Source: Bradyrhizobium ontarionense
GTDB taxonomy: Bacteria; Pseudomonadota; Alphaproteobacteria; Rhizobiales; Xanthobacteraceae
NCBI RefSeq assembly: GCF_021088345.1
Contig: NZ_CP088156.1
Coordinates: forward strand, 4,650,001-4,714,000
DNA: 64,000 bases
Direction: 5' to 3'
Position 1 is the stretch's first letter. The number at the start of each line of letters is the position of its first letter. The notes under the pieces are model-generated. The model was given only the letters and a program-made list of their open reading frames with translations. It made no database searches and was not told the DNA's origin. A program made the position numbers and the translations under genes. This document shows positions 62,792 through 64,000 of the stretch, one piece after another.

Positions 62792-64000
62792 TTACCTGTT
62801 GAAGATGCGCTTCAGGACATCGTTCATGGGCTGGCTGTCCCGAGCGCTGTCCTGCGGGGGCTCGGAGGAGTTCCCTCCACCCTGTGCTGCGCCCTGGTCG
62901 GCGTCGGTCACCGGCGGCGCCGGGTTGGCTTGCGGTGGCTGCAGCGCCGGAACGCCGCCTTCGGAGGGATTCAGCGTGCGGCCACGGCTTCGGCCTGGCG
63001 GCTGCGTACCCTGCTGCAAGCCCTGCTGGATCAGATTGCCGATCGCCGCTCCGAGCTGACCTCCCAGCGGATCGGATTGGCCCGCGGCCGGCGCCTGCGT
63101 GTTCGGGGCTGCGGCCGATGGCGCACCGGTCGAGCCGGCGGTGCCGGGGGCAGAGTTTCCGATCAGGCCGCCGATGCCGTTGATCAGATTGTTGAGTCCC
63201 GCACCATCCTTGCCGAACAGGCCCTGCCCCATCTGTTTGAGCTTGGCGTAGGCGGCGTCGGGATTGTCGAGAATGCCCGCCATGTCGGGATAGAAGCGCG
63301 GCTGGCTCCAAGGACCGTCGATGATGACGGGAATGCCGAGACCGATCGGATCCGAGGTGCGGCCCTGCCCCTCTGTCGTCATCACGAGCTTCGGCTCGAC
63401 GCGCATCGCCAGCGCCCGGTTGCCGAGATCAATGGTGCCCGCACCAGCGACCTTCACCAGCGGTCCGACGAGATTGAGGTCGCTCGTCGTCGCCTGGCCG
63501 CGCTCGACCTGGAACGAGGCCGAAAGCTGCGTGAGATCGGTCGACAAATCCTTGGAGTCCTGCCACCCCGACAGCGGATTGGTCGTCAGGGAGCGGATCA
63601 TCTGCGCGACGTTGATGCCGCGGATGGCGCCGTCCTGGAACAGCAGGAAGGCCGATCCGCTGAGATTGCTCATGATCGCCTGCTGGCTGGCGCCGCTCGA
63701 CCGCAACGCCAGCTTGCCCTGCATCCGCGCATCGAGCTTGTCGAACTCGGCGAGGCTCGAGAGCAGCGGCAGCGCCCGGACGCCGACGAGGTCGCAATGC
63801 ATGGCATAGGTGGGATTGCCAGCCGAAGCGTCGATCACGACCTCACCGTTGGCCTGCCCGCCATAGACGCCGAGATTGGAAATCGTTGCCTTCAGCACGC
63901 CGCCGGCCAGCAACGCCTCCACGTCCAGCGGGCCCAGCCGAGCGCCCGAAATTCCAACATCCGTCGCCGACAGCCTTACGCGTGCATCGACATAGTTCAG
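62792..64000 (-). CDS. AsmA-family protein, N-terminus beyond window
   Basis: This is the C-terminal 402 residues of an envelope protein; the frame is open to the window edge. The AsmA-like C-terminal signature is visible: 'MQGKLALRSSGASQQAIMSN', 'GSAFLLFQDGAIRGINVAQM' and 'VKVAGAGTIDLGNRALAMRV', followed by 'GIPVIIDGPWSQPRFYPDMAG'. The end is a Gly/Pro/Gln-rich tail. AsmA proteins are large inner-membrane-anchored proteins with a periplasmic beta-rich groove implicated in phospholipid traffic and outer-membrane assembly. The N-terminal membrane helix is outside the window. It is on the same strand as the cyclase gene, 276 bp before it. Confidence 0.88.
   Translation of the reverse strand: MNYVDARVRLSATDVGISGARLGPLDVEALLAGGVLKATISNLGVYGGQANGEVVIDASAGNPTYAMHCDLVGVRALPLLSSLAEFDKLDARMQGKLALRSSGASQQAIMSNLSGSAFLLFQDGAIRGINVAQMIRSLTTNPLSGWQDSKDLSTDLTQLSASFQVERGQATTSDLNLVGPLVKVAGAGTIDLGNRALAMRVEPKLVMTTEGQGRTSDPIGLGIPVIIDGPWSQPRFYPDMAGILDNPDAAYAKLKQMGQGLFGKDGAGLNNLINGIGGLIGNSAPGTAGSTGAPSAAAPNTQAPAAGQSDPLGGQLGAAIGNLIQQGLQQGTQPPGRSRGRTLNPSEGGVPALQPPQANPAPPVTDADQGAAQGGGNSSEPPQDSARDSQPMNDVLKRIFNR

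Overview
The window is a high-GC alphaproteobacterial chromosome segment that reads like Bradyrhizobium. This rests on gene content (draTG, form II cox-type hydroxylase, otsAB, a homogentisate cluster), on repeated GTG/TTG starts with good ribosome binding sites, and on the many short extragenic palindromes of the 'GTCATTCCGG' and 'GTCATTGCGAG' kind. draT and draG suggest a diazotroph. No nif genes lie in the window, so species and lifestyle remain inference.

Layout. 1-8 kb: partial zinc metalloprotease, aldo/keto reductase, orphan TAXI binding protein, a histidine kinase/response regulator pair and a GT-C glycosyltransferase. 8.2-13.8 kb: an autotransporter, a draT 5' fragment, an orphan FlgH-like lipoprotein and small secreted proteins. 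13.9-18.1 kb: a co-directional run of a glycine-rich-domain protein, a TIGR04222-type membrane protein, draT, draG and a membrane-anchored CobT-like VWA protein. 18.3-31 kb: a minus-strand block with a 3413-residue protein of no recognised family followed by three tandem paralogous small proteins. This is the best candidate for an undescribed system. 31-36.4 kb: a gene-poor, less GC-biased accessory stretch ending at tRNA-Ser(GGA). It holds a secreted protein, a metalloprotease-like protein with a changed zinc motif and a broken patatin gene.

36.8-43.7 kb: a small secreted protein, an MFS carrier coupled to otsB and otsA (trehalose synthesis), and a chemoreceptor. 44-49.3 kb: coxS-coxL-coxM (form II order and active-site motif), then an alpha-methylacyl-CoA racemase. 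49.6-58.3 kb: tyrosine/homogentisate catabolism. hppD, with a divergent Lrp-type regulator, makes homogentisate from 4-hydroxyphenylpyruvate. A separate minus-strand operon (FAD hydroxylase, DUF2783 protein, MBL protein, hmgA, fahA) appears to make and break homogentisate under a divergent MarR-type regulator with a clear inverted-repeat operator. 58.4-64 kb: an IS110/IS1111-family element, a membrane adenylate/guanylate cyclase and a partial AsmA-family protein.

All family calls are from reading the sequence and remembered family motifs; no database search was run.
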